Source: Paraphoma chrysanthemicola
Taxonomy: Eukaryota > Ascomycota > Dothideomycetes > Pleosporales > Phaeosphaeriaceae
DNA: 64,000 nucleotides
Direction: 5' to 3'
Assembly: GCA_020744225.1 (NCBI GenBank)
Contig: JAGMWG010000017.1
Coordinates: 1,178,001 to 1,242,000 of the forward strand
The stretch's first letter is position 1. The number at the start of each line of letters is the position of its first letter. This document shows, in pieces, positions 46,285 to 58,427 of this stretch. The notes under the pieces are model-generated. The model was not told the DNA's origin, ran no database searches, and was given only the letters and a program-made list of their open reading frames with translations. The position numbers were made by a program, and so were the translations under genes.

Positions 46285-48550
46285 ATGGAGCCAACAGCCG
46301 ACTCGACAGCCATACACAAATACCCAGGCCTTGGCTTGCCATTACGAGACAACGATCTGTCTGACTTTGACTATGGAATCGGCGCCCACACCGGATGCTA
46401 TGGGTCTCACTCCGAGCTGATTTACGTTCGCGAGTTAGCCATGATGTCTGTCATGGAGAAGCTGACGGATAAGTTTGATTGGAACAAGAAAGTCTTCGAC
46501 GATGAAATTACTACCAAGTGGAGAGACGAAGCTCTGGCCGTTCTGAACGATGAATTTTACCAGCTGGCGACTAGAGGGAAGACATGGCGCGGTGGCGACG
46601 ATTCCGTCGGCGGTGAACCTCCGGAGGACATTATGAGCGAGGTCGCATTCGATGTTGTGAGTCTGCGGAGTCCTCTTAACTAACGTCACTGACATAGTCC
46701 CAGTGTATCAAGGAGCTTCGCGACAAAGCAAAATATTTTGAGCAGACTGGTATTATTCCAACGCTGGATGCGTGTGCGTCCATCGCAAAGTCGGACACTT
46801 TGGTGACACACGAACTTCGACAAGCCCTACGAAGTGCATTCGATACGCTGAGGCTGGACCAGCAGGACGCTCCAGATTGGCATCCGAACTCGGACGATAT
46901 GGTACAAGATCTCGTTCATCCGTCCATGTATCCTCTGGTTTATGGACGCACTCGAGTGTTCAGTGAAGAGTGCGTTGGGATAAATGATGCTGTTGGGCGA
47001 TGGGCTGGAAAGGGCATCGTGATTCCAAAAGACGAAGTGGCTCGCAATGCACGTCCTCGATACGATGAACTACCCCCTGAGTACTGGTCGGAGACTTACC
47101 AGTGGCTTCCTGCCAATGTTGCATTCCAAGACGATGGCAGCGTGAGATTCACCAGCTACATCAACAACTTGCATCCGATTCGTTATTCGACCGTGTATTC
47201 GACCATCGAACAGCTAATACAAACTTCGCTGCCTCTGTGGGACCAATGCCTCTTCTCCGTTGCTTATGGGGCAGGACGTACAGAGCCGCGTATGGCAGTT
47301 CCAGATAACCCTGAGTAAGTCTGGGCTTTCTACATACTTGTCAACAGCTAAGGTTGATCTTCATAGTGACGATAACCAAGACCTATGGATACCGGATCAT
47401 GTAGGAGACTATGCCGACGTCGAAATTGACCCGGATGTACTGTTCGAAGAGGGCTACGAAGAGGGCTACGAAGAGGGCTACGAAGAGGGCTACGAAGAGG
47501 GCTACGAAGAGGGCTACGAAGAGGGCTACGAAGAGGGCTACGAAGAGGATGAACCAGGAGATGAAAGTCAAGACATCAATTATTACAAGTGGAAGGTTCT
47601 TCGTAAGCCGAAATTACCGGAGCCGTCTTATACCACCATCGATTACACTCCCAAGGACGGCGAACGTCTAGTCCATCGCTTCCGCGAGTTAGGCCTCCAA
47701 ATCATCGTCAAGATGGCGTCGATTGAATTAACGCCCGCAAAGCCAGAATTCCCGGCTGGAGGATGGCATGTTGAGGGTCAAATGAACGAGCACATTTGTG
47801 CCACCGCTCTTTATTACCTGGACAGTGAAAACATTACAGACAGTAGCCTGTCGTTTCGAATGCAAACCCCTCGAGATCTACACTCCGGTGGTGTATATTA
47901 TGAAATCCAACAGGGTAACTATCGATGGATGGAAGCGGTTTTCGGGACCAATTTCGGCAATCGCAACTCGCCGTGTCTTCAAAACTACGGCTCAGTCAAC
48001 ACGCCTGAGGGTCGTCTTTTAGCGTTCTCGAATGCCTTGTATGCTTGAATACTTCGCATTTCTGTGATTGGGTACTGACAATATTTCAAGCCAACATCGC
48101 GTTTCTGGGTTTAGGCTCAGTGATCCCACGAAGCCTGGCCACCGCCGCTTCATTGCCCTCTGGCTCGTCGATCCTGCCAAACGCATAATTAGCACTGCTA
48201 ATGTTCCACCTCAGCGGATGAGTTGGTATGCTGACGCTATCCTTGGAACTGATCCAGAGCTTCGTAAAGCAGTCTCAGCCAAGTTGCCAGCTGAGCTTGT
48301 CGAGCTCATTCAAGAACGGGGACTACAAATGCCCTCCAATGACAATTCAGTCGGTGATAGTAGGATGAAGTTGCCAGAGGAACTGATGGATTTGGTACGA
48401 GGTTTCCTGGAAACTGACGAGGAGGCTTTGCCCATGAGCGTTCAAGAGGCGCGGGAACATAGGGTAAAGTTAATGACGGAGAGAAGCGCGTTCATCAAGA
48501 AGGCTGGCAACGAGTGGCAACGAGCTTCGTATAGCTTCTGCGAGCATTAA
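46285..48550 (+). CDS. DUF4246 family protein with an (EEGY)8 repeat
   Basis: Fungal family of unknown function. Exons 46285-46656, 46704-47314, 47367-48038 and 48091-48550 sum to 2115 nt, 704 aa. Recognisable blocks: PGLGLPLRDNDLSDFDYG at the N-terminus, SLPLWDQCLFSVAYGAGR, and the best-conserved stretch LQIIVKMASIELTPAKPEF then GGWHVEGQMNEHICATALYY. That stretch contains a His/Glu/His arrangement that could bind metal. Later come HRVSGFRLSDPTKPGHRRF and IALWLVDPAKRIISTANVPPQ. The insertion EEGY repeated eight times (about residues 355-386) lies in a variable acidic loop between conserved parts. All introns are GT-AG and preserve frame. An ATG at 46246 would add 13 residues. Confidence 0.85.
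47446..47541 (+). repeat. 12-bp minisatellite, eight perfect copies
   Basis: The unit GAAGAGGGCTAC is repeated eight times without a mismatch inside exon 3 of the DUF4246 gene and encodes (EEGY)8, followed by a partial unit GAAGAGGAT. All units being identical implies recent slippage or recombination. A multiple of three keeps the frame whatever the copy number. Confidence 0.97.
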
Positions 48551-49879
48551 GGGTTTTGACGTAGACCTTGAGTTTCATCGTAGCGATCGCGAATGTACAG
48601 TATCGATCTTTTTGGGTACGAGCACGACAGCTTTCTGATCCAACGTGCAGGCCATACAATTTGACGCGTCAGAACCATTATGGATTAGCGCCATCGAAGC
48701 CCCAAAAGCATCGCTGCGAAGAGCCCATACGCTCGGGCGGAGTTTCGAAACCCGTGACACAAGTCTCAGGCAACAAGGCCGCGTGGACAGCAGGACGACG
48801 TTGTGAAAAGCGGACATGCCAAGTGAACGCTAAGCTTCAAATGCAGCATGCCAAGCATGCTTGCGTACGTTTGTAAAGGGTTCAAAACTGGATTGGCTAG
48901 GGTACGTCCGACCTTGTGGTCGTTTTGAAGGTCTATGCGATGTGAAATGATCGCGATCTAGAATTGACCGAGAATATACTCCGTGACAATGGCGCCGAAG
49001 GATCGGTTCATTAATGGGTTGAGCAGGTAAGTCTCGTTCCAGTCTTGCAGCTTTATCTAGTCTCTACTGTCTAGGTTTGGGGGTTAGTTTAGGTACTGAA
49101 GTGGTTGTGGGAAGCGAACAAGTCTAAGGATGGCGCTGGGAATGGATCTCATGCGGCCCTCCAGAGGTAACGCGTCAACAGCAAGTAGATTGGCCTGCGT
49201 TGTGTAAACGTAGCCGCACGCAAGTCAGGACTGCTTGGCCACTCGTGGTGTTGGAGATGAGATGGATGGTCCCGGCGCAAGGTAGCTGTCATGTTTCACG
49301 GCGTCACCATTTGCGGCTTAGCTCATGAAGCACGTGCCGGAGACCGAGAGTGGACGCGTACCCGCTCCATCGCTCCTTTACCTCATCTGCCTCACCATGC
49401 ACCCGCACGCGCCCTTTGAGCAAAGCGCATTCTCGATCCCCATGATGACTTTATCAGATAGAGGTCATGCTCCGGACGCCTGCACCTGTCGCTGGCTCCC
49501 TTGCGGCGGGGAAACAGCGGCTCGGGGCTCGTGCCTCAAAGGTTCTTCATAGAGCACGCGTCTCGTAACCCGCCAAGCCCGCTCCCGAATGTCCAGCGGG
49601 ATCCAGGTTTTGCTGAGGCTAGAGTTTCGCGCCCGGAGGTAGGCACGCAATTGCTGTCATTGCGCTGTTTCGTAGGCTTCCTTGCGTGATGCTGTGACTA
49701 ATGTAATTCTATGTCGTCGTCGTATCTCATATGTCACACCGAAGACTGCATTTTCGGAGGCGTTCCATTCCTTTAGCATCTCGTTCATTGTTCTCTTTTC
49801 CAACACCCTGGAGGTCATAATTGTTCGATTGCATTCCTTCTGACGGCAGGCTTACCGCAGTGGAGCTGCTTAATTCATC
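48551..49879. other. No gene seen (1.3 kb)
   Basis: The largest gap before the fused dioxygenase gene. Only short frames without motifs; contains that gene's promoter. Confidence 0.5.
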
Positions 49880-52800
49880 ATGTCTTCTCGAATGTCCGAG
49901 CATTGCCCGGTGTCAGGGCTCGTGGGACAAACATGCCCAGCCAAGTTGTCGGTAGGAAGCAAAGGAGGCAGTCAGAAGGGACCTCGAGGCTGCACATTCT
50001 CGGGCTTCGCACAGCCAGGTGATGTTCACGCCGCATTTGGGGTAAGTCCACTATAACTACTTCAGTGCTCCGTACTAACACTTCCCAGATTCCCGCTCAT
50101 GTGAGCGTAGAAGACTTTCTTCGCCAAAGGTATACTCCCAGCATGGATTAATGATCACTACTAACACGATGTAGGGAGCGAAAGGCGATCAATGAGCTGC
50201 TCTATTCACAGGTGCCCTCCATGGCTGAGATCAAGGAGATCCAAAATTCCAGAGGCATTAAGAGCCTTGACAAGCTCAATGTGGACGAACAAGACTTGCT
50301 TGCGGTGGCGCTTGGAGCTCCAGCGCGCCAGGTTATCTTAAGGGCGGAAGAGGTTGGGCCCGCAACTGGTTGGCGAGACGGCTACCTCAGCAATGAATAT
50401 GGCTTTCAACCCCTGGACACAAGTGAGGCTCCAGGCGCACTTCGCAACTCACCCGGAAGAGTGTGGATGGACTTGTGCGAGCGGATGCCAGGCTGCATCG
50501 CGCGAGGCCGTGTGCGTGAGTCTGTTGCAGCGCTGCCAATCGTCGAAGGTACTTCCGAAGTCATACCGGATAAAGCACTATGGGCAGCTTTAGTTGCTCT
50601 GGGTATGCTTTGCTCTATCTATCGCTACGAAGAGCGCCATGATGGCAACGAAGGAATCAATGTGGCGGCGAAGCAGCTTACTTTCAAAGGCGTTCCCATG
50701 AGCGATGACCTCGGCGATGAGGTAAAGAACATTCCCCGCAGCATCGGTCTACCGTACGTCCAGATTTGCATTCGCATGGGTCGGTCGATACCACATCTTA
50801 CTTTCTTCGACCAATCCTCCTACAATGTCGACTACATTGATCCACAGTCCAGGTACCCCTACGTCGGGCGGTTCGATAATACCAAGCTACGCTGGGGAAT
50901 GTTCGGCGATAGCGCAGAGAATGCCTTCTTGAAGGGTTGCGCAGATACGTCCGCCAGTTTTCAGCACGGGCCTGACGCTATTGCCGCCTGTCAAGAGCAT
51001 GTCATGACGAGGAATAACGAAGGTCTTCTTAGAGAGCTCATCCGACTGAAAGAGATTCTCGAGCGCATGCCCACGGCTTTTAACTCTATCTCACCCAACA
51101 GCCGATCGGGCGAGAATTACGTCTCTCCTGCAGAATGGGTACGATGGGCAAAGTTCTCCGCACCCTTGTCCAAGCGCTGTCCAGCGACTTCTGGACTGCA
51201 GTTCCCCCCATACCTCGTCATGGATGCTTTCCTCGGCCGGTCGAAATATGACTCATTTCTGGGAGCGGAGGGTGTGCACCTCCGCGCCTGGTTACCTTCG
51301 AACCTACGCGCTTTTATTGCCTCTATTGAGTACTACTATAGAATCCCCGAATATGTCAAGCAATCGGGTGACGCAAGACTCATCGGAGTTCTCGACGGAG
51401 TCGTGGAGGCCTATACCGGCGAGCGTGGTTTCATGGGTGTACATCGTTACAAAGTCTTCGGGGTGAGTCTGAACCATTTCACACTGAAGTTAATTGCTGA
51501 CGACCTGTAAGCTTCTCGAGTGTGCCGCCAAGTCCGGGCGCACGGAAACGAACGGAGCCTCAGGTGCCACAGACGCGATGCGCCCTTGGGAGCAGACCCA
51601 CAAAGAGTTCTCCGAGGCCATGAAAGAACGACTCGAGCCGTTCCGCGGTACACAGGATATTGAACCACACGAAATGCGTGGGACATTCGAAGAGTGTCGT
51701 TATCGTGGACGAATTCTAGGCCGGAACTTCGTTGACTCGGATCCCAAGCGATCTATTGCCATGGTCACTCTCGACATACAAGAAACTGGTATTACGTTTC
51801 AGCCTGGCGACCGACTTGCGGTTATGCCAATGAATAGCTGGACGGAATGTGCCAAGGTTGCTGCTGCGCTGGGCCTCGAGAACATGCTTGAGGAATCCGT
51901 GACTCTGGATCGGAAGTGGTCCAGATACGCAACGCATCTCCAGGCCATATCACGTACGAGCCGACCTCAAATCAAAGTGATCGATATCTTACGGAAGGGG
52001 CATCTTGCTCCCATCACCAAAGAGCTTGCGACAAAACTGCACACCCTTCTACGCGCGTCCTCGAACTCGGTCCTGCAAGTATTGGCGACCGATGAATGGC
52101 CGGTCCGTGCCTCACTGGGCGACCTTCTCCAGGCCGCTATCAACGACACACCACCTCGAGTCTGGGACCAGGCGTTTGACTTGTCTGGGAATTTGCCCTG
52201 GCTTGCAATGTTGATACCAGTCGAGGTCCCAAGAACATACAGTATTTCCAATTTCTCGGATGAACTTCTACCAAGCACCGTAGATCTGACTATCTCAAGG
52301 TCAGAGTATGATCTGTGTTCTACGTTAGCAGGTGCCAGCAGAGAAATCCGCAACGGCGTAAGCAGTGGATTTCTGAACCCACTTGTGGGTGAGGAAATGG
52401 ACGTTCTTGACGACGAGGATCTCTTGATTGGCGTGTCTCGACCATTTAATTTTCAGCTGCCCTTCGATGACACGGCACCAGTTGCCCTATTTGCCGGTGG
52501 CAGTGGGATTGCTCCATTTCGAAGCTTCTGGCAGGCTCGCTGTGGTCGTACTTGGGGTAGGACTACGCTCTACCTCGGGGTGCAAACGCGAGAGAAGTTC
52601 TGCTACGAAAAGGAACTTCGTCAATATGTTAATGACGGCTCGCTTGAAGTGCACACGGCTTTCTCGCGTGATACTCGTGGATTAGTATACGATCCTGTCG
52701 CGCGAGACCTGCTGGAAAAGGAGATTTCACCTCGCTACATTGACGGTCTCATTGTCGAGCAAGGGCGCTCCATATGTGATTTGGTGATGAGTAAGGTAAG

Positions 52801-54811
52801 CAAAACTTCAACTGATACGTTTCAACTTTCTGACATATCAAAGAAACAAGGAGGCATCGGTGGCTATTTATATGTGTGTGGTTCCGTCGGTGTATTCGAC
52901 TCGGTCATGTCTGGCATTCGCAGGGCTCTTTACAACCATCGCTCTCCGACGATGGAGTCGGCTGAAACAATTCTAAATATCGCATTCGCCGAGCGCCGGT
53001 TCATGCTTGATGTCTTCATGACTCCAAAGCCACTGCCGTGCAACCAGCCAACGATCACGCTATCGCAACTCGCTTTACACACCGGCCACACTCCAGATTC
53101 CCGAGTCTGGATTGGAGTTCACGGCAAAGCATACGATGTGTAGGTCTAGATAGGAGTACCATTGAGCGGCACTAACAAATCTGATAGCACGGACTTTTGT
53201 GCCATGCATCCAGGCGGCACCAACATCATCAAGTCCAACGGTGGTGTTGACTGCACCAAGTCTTTTGACCTGCTTGCTCACACTAACAATCCCGAAGTAT
53301 CTTCGTTGCTCACGAAATACTACATTGGTGAGATCACGCCAAAACCTGCTTACCATGCCGAAGAATTGAGCATGTTGTACGACCTTTGGAAGGACTACCT
53401 CCGCACAGCTACCGAACAGGTTGTGGCGTCTCATTTCGAGGTCGGAATGATCATGGAATCGTCTATTGTCTGGTCTCAAGGAGATCTGTTCAATATGGGT
53501 GGAGTCCGCAGGTTCTACCATTACCAGTCACGCCTGCTACAGGGGGGGTTCTCGGCACTCTTCGGTGCGAAAGTCCAAGAATTGTGCCTCAAGTTGTCTT
53601 TCACACTTGCAAAATCGACGTCATCTAGCGATTCCACGCAGCTTCCGGACGTGCTCGGCGTCATTGCACGAGCGAAGAACTCGACGAATGCAATTACCTC
53701 CGCGAATGAGATCAGTCAGATAGGACAATTCACCTGCAACAGCGAGTCGGCCCGCCATCACGAGAAAGGTATCATCGCCTATGCGCAGCGCTCAGTGCAG
53801 TACGACATGGAATTTCTTGAAGCTATTCGCGACGAAGCTTGCGCCGGAATGGACGCCCTCGACGCCGTCATGGATCTAGATGTTCGATCGGAGACCGATC
53901 GACTCGCCGTCCTGTGTCATTTTCTTATGCAGTTACTCCACCGGATGGCGAATCGGTTAGAGGGCTTCTATGCTAGGCTTGCCCGTCATTCAGTCTTTGA
54001 TCCGCAAATGGAGCACAACCCTGCCAGAGCTCGCTGGAATATTCTCAAGCGCAAAGTCATCGACGGCTCTTTCTTTGTCTTGGCCCGCCAGGCCTCGATG
54101 GGAGCTACCGCTAACACGATTCCGCAACGCGCTGTGCAGACGATCGAATTCGATCAAGTCATGTCCCACGTTCAAACAACGCTAAACCAAAGCAACACAA
54201 GTTCAATTCCGAGTAAGAAAATGAATCTGAATGAGCAGCATGCGCAGCGTGCGATGAGCGGCCCGGGCAGTGCACCTGTCTACGAACAGCACAACCAGGC
54301 CGCAGCGCTCAAGGCTATGTCCACCTTCATCGATGGCAATCGAAAGACCATACGGCGCCTCAGCAAGATGCCTCAGTCAATCGACATGACGAAGTTGACT
54401 CAGACGTATGGCTTGTTACCATACGCATCTAATGGCAGTCTTCCCACACCTCCTTCTAGCCGTTCGTCGTCGGCATCTAGGCAGAGGAGCAATTCTGGAC
54501 TCACGGATCCCATGGCATTATCTCGTTCCTCACCCACCAGTAGTATGATAGCGCTCATGGCTAAAATGAACACTCGCTCAAGACACGACGGCGCATCCTT
54601 GAACCCATCGCCACCCCCGAGTGCGCATGGTGCTGAACTCTCCAGCCACCGCTCGCAGCCAACAGACTCTTTTCTACAGCACAAGACGCATACTGAGACG
54701 AGTCCCGTAAACGGACGCGCGCGAAGCGGAACCGGAAACCTCAGGTCTTTCAGATTACAGGCCAGCGCCATGGCCAATGGCTTGAATCGCAGAGGTACGG
54801 CTGGACCGTGA
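49880..54811 (+). CDS. IDO/PrnB-like haem dioxygenase fused to FAD/NADPH reductase and cytochrome b5
   Basis: Exons 49880-50041, 50089-50129, 50175-51462, 51512-53139 and 53188-54811 sum to 4743 nt, 1580 aa. Residues about 70-497 resemble the indoleamine 2,3-dioxygenase/PrnB superfamily. LPSNLRAFIASIE and ERGFMGVHRYKVFG align in order with the C-terminal helices of IDO, placing the proximal haem histidine at about 491. Residues about 560-1000 are a ferredoxin-reductase/CPR-type flavoprotein without an FMN domain: PRTYSISN and GVSSGFLNPL (FAD), FAGGSGIAPFRSFW (NADPH), YVCGSVGVFDS, and AERRFMLDVF near the end. Residues about 1012-1085 are cytochrome b5 with both axial histidines, in MHPGG and LLAHTNNPEV, then KYYIGEI. 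The remaining 490 residues are a helical region and a Ser-rich disordered tail I cannot assign. A short Cys-containing N-terminus (EHCPVSG, QTCPAK) precedes the haem domain. Electron flow NADPH to FAD to b5 to haem is inferred. Confidence 0.85.
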
Positions 54812-55166
54812 AGTTCAGGCCATTGTACGTTAATTTTTCACAAAAAATTGCATATGCAAGACCATTTTCCACACCATGCTCACATATGTTACTTTCTGTA
54901 AGATCATGATGCAACCAAGCACCGGGTCACTTTTTCCGCCTACAGCTTTGCATGAGCTGCGATTACCGTCCTTGCCTCCTGATCGATTCCGTGATACTTA
55001 GAAGCCCGTTTGCGTGACTGTGACATTGTGAGGTGAATGCAGCCTTACGTGACGGTGCAACCGCTGATGCTCAGTACTACTTATATACGTACGTCCCCAC
55101 CTACACATCAGACCTAGTACATATCAGTTACTCATCAATTCGTACCAACATCGGGCACGCGCCATT
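54812..55166. other. No gene seen
   Basis: Spacer between two plus-strand genes. TATATAC around 55080-55090 is a possible core promoter element for the LtrA-like gene. Confidence 0.45.
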
Positions 55167-57290
55167 ATGACGCACCAGCATCACCACGAGAACATGACAC
55201 TGAACTTCTTCGCTTCTCCACTTCAAGAAGAGAACGGCACTTTACATGACCACATTCACACCCAGCAAAACCCTCAACTGAGTTCAGATGCTTTCGAGGA
55301 CCTCAAAAAAGATTTGTTTGGTAATGAGGCCGCTCACCCGCTGAACATTACGGACGAGATTCTGCATGATCTTCCTGCGTTCCGACGCCATGCCGAGTCT
55401 ACGAATGCGGAGCTCTTTTTCGATCTCTGTGAGTACAATCATGAAACTCGCCAGGGCACTTCAATGGCAGAACTTCGCTAATCGGATTATCTCATCGTAA
55501 TCTTCGTCGCTAATCTGTCTACATTCACAAGTCTTAGCGAGATCAATGACGCCGTCACCCTCACCGCCTACGTCGGCTTTTTCGCGGTGCTCTGGCTCAC
55601 ATGGTGCAATGTATCCCTCTTCGATGTACGATTCATTGCCGACTCCGTCTCTGAGCGAATCGCCAAAGCCTTTCACTTTGGTGTCATGGTCGGCTTCGCA
55701 GTCGTGGGACTATCGTGGCAACCGGGCAAGGGCTACAACTTCAACGCGTATCGGGCACTGTCGATGATCCTCATGGGCTCTCGTACTCGTACTGTGCTTG
55801 CTCTGCGATATTCTGCTACGCTATACTTCACGCGCAAACACAGAAGGACAATTGTTCCGATAAGTCTCATGATTGCGCTCACACTACTTGCTGCGGTTAT
55901 GTACGGCGCCCTTTTGGCTGGGTTCACGCACCCCGGATGCACCAGGAGTGACTGGATCGCCGGATCATGCGTACCGCCCAACTCCGATGTATATATTGCT
56001 TGGTATGTGATTGGGATCTCGGAACTTGTCGGTGAGTAGTTCAGTTGCCCAAGGAAGGCAATTAAGACTGATCGTTACGCATAGCTACCATAGTGATCTC
56101 GTCACACTGGCGAGTCATATCGTTCAAAGGCACGCATATCGAGCAGCGTATGTCGCTACTCACTTTGATTGTCCTGGGCGAGGGGATCATGGTCATCTGT
56201 AAGGCCCATATCGAGAATCGTCAAGGTCGGCTAAGTTTTCAACGGTTCGCTCATCGGCCAGATCGTCGCATCCGTGCTCATCATATGTAAGTCTGCTACT
56301 GGATCTCTCTACTGCCTCGACGTCGCTGGTAGTTGCAAGAGTATGAAGTGAGGTCAGAAACATGGCGGCTGATGGGTTGTAGACTTTCTTTACATGCTCT
56401 ATTTCGATCGCATACAGAATGAGCACTTCGGCACGATCCGTCAGCAGGCGTGGTCTTCGCTCCACTTTCCGTTACACGTCTCACTTGTATTATTACTTCA
56501 AGGAGTCTCTCTCCTCATCGATTGGGTTGTCGCGGTCCAAGGACTGGAGGCCGCGGATCAGCTCTTTCAGCGTGTTGAGGACATGAGGCTTTCGAACTTA
56601 TTTGTAAACGGCACGAAATACTGCAACGAGCTTCGTCAGGACATAGACGAACAGGTCTGGACGCGCATTCCGAAGAGTGTAGATGCATCAAAAGCGCTCG
56701 ATGTGTGGAATAAGACATTGGTGGCGCTTGGTCCGGTTCACGACTACCTTAGAGCGGACCCTGCCAACAACACAGCCCTGAACGATATAAAAAACCTTCT
56801 TTCCACCGCCGAAACAATCTCGATACAAGCTATCTTCGATAGCTTGAGTATCTCGATCCCAAAAGATGATAAAGCTAACAAGAGCCTAAAGTTCGATAAG
56901 ACAGATTTGCTTCATAAGTACGAGAAGAGACTTGTTCTTGTATTCGACTACGTCTACATATCTGTAAGTTCATGCAATTCTAAAAGAAAATTAATGACTA
57001 CTGAACAGATTCAGGCCGGCATTGCACTCATGCTGATGGCTGCCATTGGGATCATATCGCTTCCCGCGCGCCGCCGCCAGAAGTCAGAATACATCCGCCT
57101 GGCAGTAAATGGAATCTGCGGGTTGGTATTGTGCCTTATCACACTCGTCCATACGAGCGCAGTCACTCAAGAGCGGTACCTGGAAAGTGCTTGGATGTTG
57201 CCAGTCATCTGCATCATCACTTTCATCGACGTTCTAGCCTTACATATTCGGAAATCTGACAAGCACAAGGGCCATCAGCACACGAATTGA
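55167..57290 (+). pseudogene. LtrA-like membrane protein gene with several lesions
   Basis: Homologous to low-temperature-requirement A proteins, multi-pass membrane proteins of unclear function. Exons by homology: 55167-55428, 55498-56031, 56085-56286, 56383-56963 and 57009-57290. Motifs: AELFFDL at the exon 1 end, FVANLSTFTSLSEIND, HIEQRMSLLTLIVLGEGIMV, VASVLIIYFLYMLYFDRIQ, and later TM segments. Faults: the exon 2 acceptor needed for the frame is CG (55496-55497), no usable AG exists, and TAA precedes it. Exon 3 then needs a one-base shift near 56200 (GGCCC) and carries TAA at 56231-56233 in the homologous frame. The exon sum is 1861 nt, one base over a multiple of three. A 37-nt intron in exon 3 (GTAAGG to CTAAG) would avoid two faults but delete conserved-looking sequence. 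Exons 4 and 5 are intact. Confidence 0.7.
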
Positions 57291-57475
57291 ATCCAGGGGC
57301 AATTGTAGCAATCTGAGCTTTGGATTTCTGGAAGAATTGGCAGAGGGGCACAGCGATTGTAGACTTTCGCGTACTGCGAAGTGTGGGAAGCTCAAGCTGA
57401 GTGCGCCAGTAGTACAAATGCCAAACAGGCTTTCAGATTCGAGCTTTTGACAGGCCACAATTGATCAGCATCATT

Positions 57476-58427
57476 TCAAGACCAATCCTGTCCGTTGATC
57501 TTGCAGTAAGGCGCAAGCGCACCCTCGCCGACTTCGCCAGCTTCACAAGGCTTTACACAGCCATTGTACCTTGTGCAGACCACTCCGATCTTGGCTAGAC
57601 AATAGTTTGACAGCTCGGCGGTGTCTCCATAGTTCTGATTGACACCCACTGCGTCTTTGTCAGCCATATAACGAGTCTTTCCTGGTCGTACGTTCTTACC
57701 AATGACACTACCGATGCCGACGAAGTTCGTGATGTTGACATGACGTTGGAACTGCTGGGAGCAATTTCCACAGCTGCGATAGAACTTTCCGAACTTGTTC
57801 GCATAGAAACCATCGATGTATAGCCAACCCTCACCTGCACAAAGTCAGCTCGGCGCAAGACAAGATGATGGGGCCGGTCAGCCACATACCATTATGTTGG
57901 AATACTTTGTCGCTCGCTTCTTTCGCACCACCCCCAATGACATAGCGCGTTCCTGTGCCTTTGAAGGTGGCTGCATCTTCGCATACATCATCCCACCACA
58001 CATTCTCGATGCGACAAGAACCGCGGCAATGCACGCCTTCTGCTTGGTCCTTACCAATGATCACGTTCTTCAATGTCGCACCCTCCTCGAGAACGAACAC
58101 AGCACCACCCTCATCTCCTTCCGCCTGACCCTTGCATGCGCCGCTACTACCTGCACGGTCAAATAACACCATCTTACCATCAAAGACACCCCCGGCTGGG
58201 ATTAGAGATGCAGTCGGAAGAGATGTGGAGCCAGCAGGCGATGGCCATACTGTGGTTACGGAAGGATGAGGACAGTTCACACCGCCGGAGACTTGCCATT
58301 TGACGGATGATGTCGTTGCGGCCTTTGTTGTAGTGGTTGTGCGTCGGGTACTAGAGGAAGTCCGAGTGGTGACTTGCGCACTCGTCACAGCCACCAGTAA
58401 AGTAACAAGAGCAATAGCGGAATGCAT
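57476..58427 (-). CDS. Secreted pectate lyase, polysaccharide lyase family 3
   Basis: Calcium-dependent cleavage of polygalacturonate by beta-elimination in plant cell walls. Exon 1 58427-57890 and exon 2 57834-57476 give 298 aa. The signal peptide MHSAIALVTLLVAVTSAQ is followed by a Thr/Ser/Arg stretch of about 25 residues, longer than usual, then the beta-helix domain. PL3 features: AGGVFDGKMVLFDR, ATLKNVIIGKDQAEGVHCRG with cysteine, ENVWWDDVCEDAATFKG, GGGAKEASDKVFQHNG across the intron, and FGKFYRSCGNCS. The C-terminal cysteines (CKPCEAG pattern as CVKPCEAGE) are also present. The intron is 55 nt, GTATGT to GCAG. PL3 enzymes are typical of plant-associated fungi and support that lifestyle. 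Confidence 0.93.

Noticed and set aside
47383..47671. (VALF)n minus-strand and (RATK)n plus-strand frames at the minisatellite
   Set aside because: Both are alternative readings of the 12-bp repeat; the EEGY frame is continuous with conserved DUF4246 exons.
49880..54811. Nitric-oxide-synthase-like or P450-CPR fusion
   Set aside because: No P450 Cys-haem motif, no FMN/flavodoxin domain; haem-domain pattern is IDO/PrnB-like with His ligand and there is a b5 domain.
56201..56237. 37-nt intron in the LtrA-like gene that would restore frame
   Set aside because: Leaves no room between branch site and acceptor and deletes sequence (ISRIVKVG) that looks homologous; kept only as an alternative.
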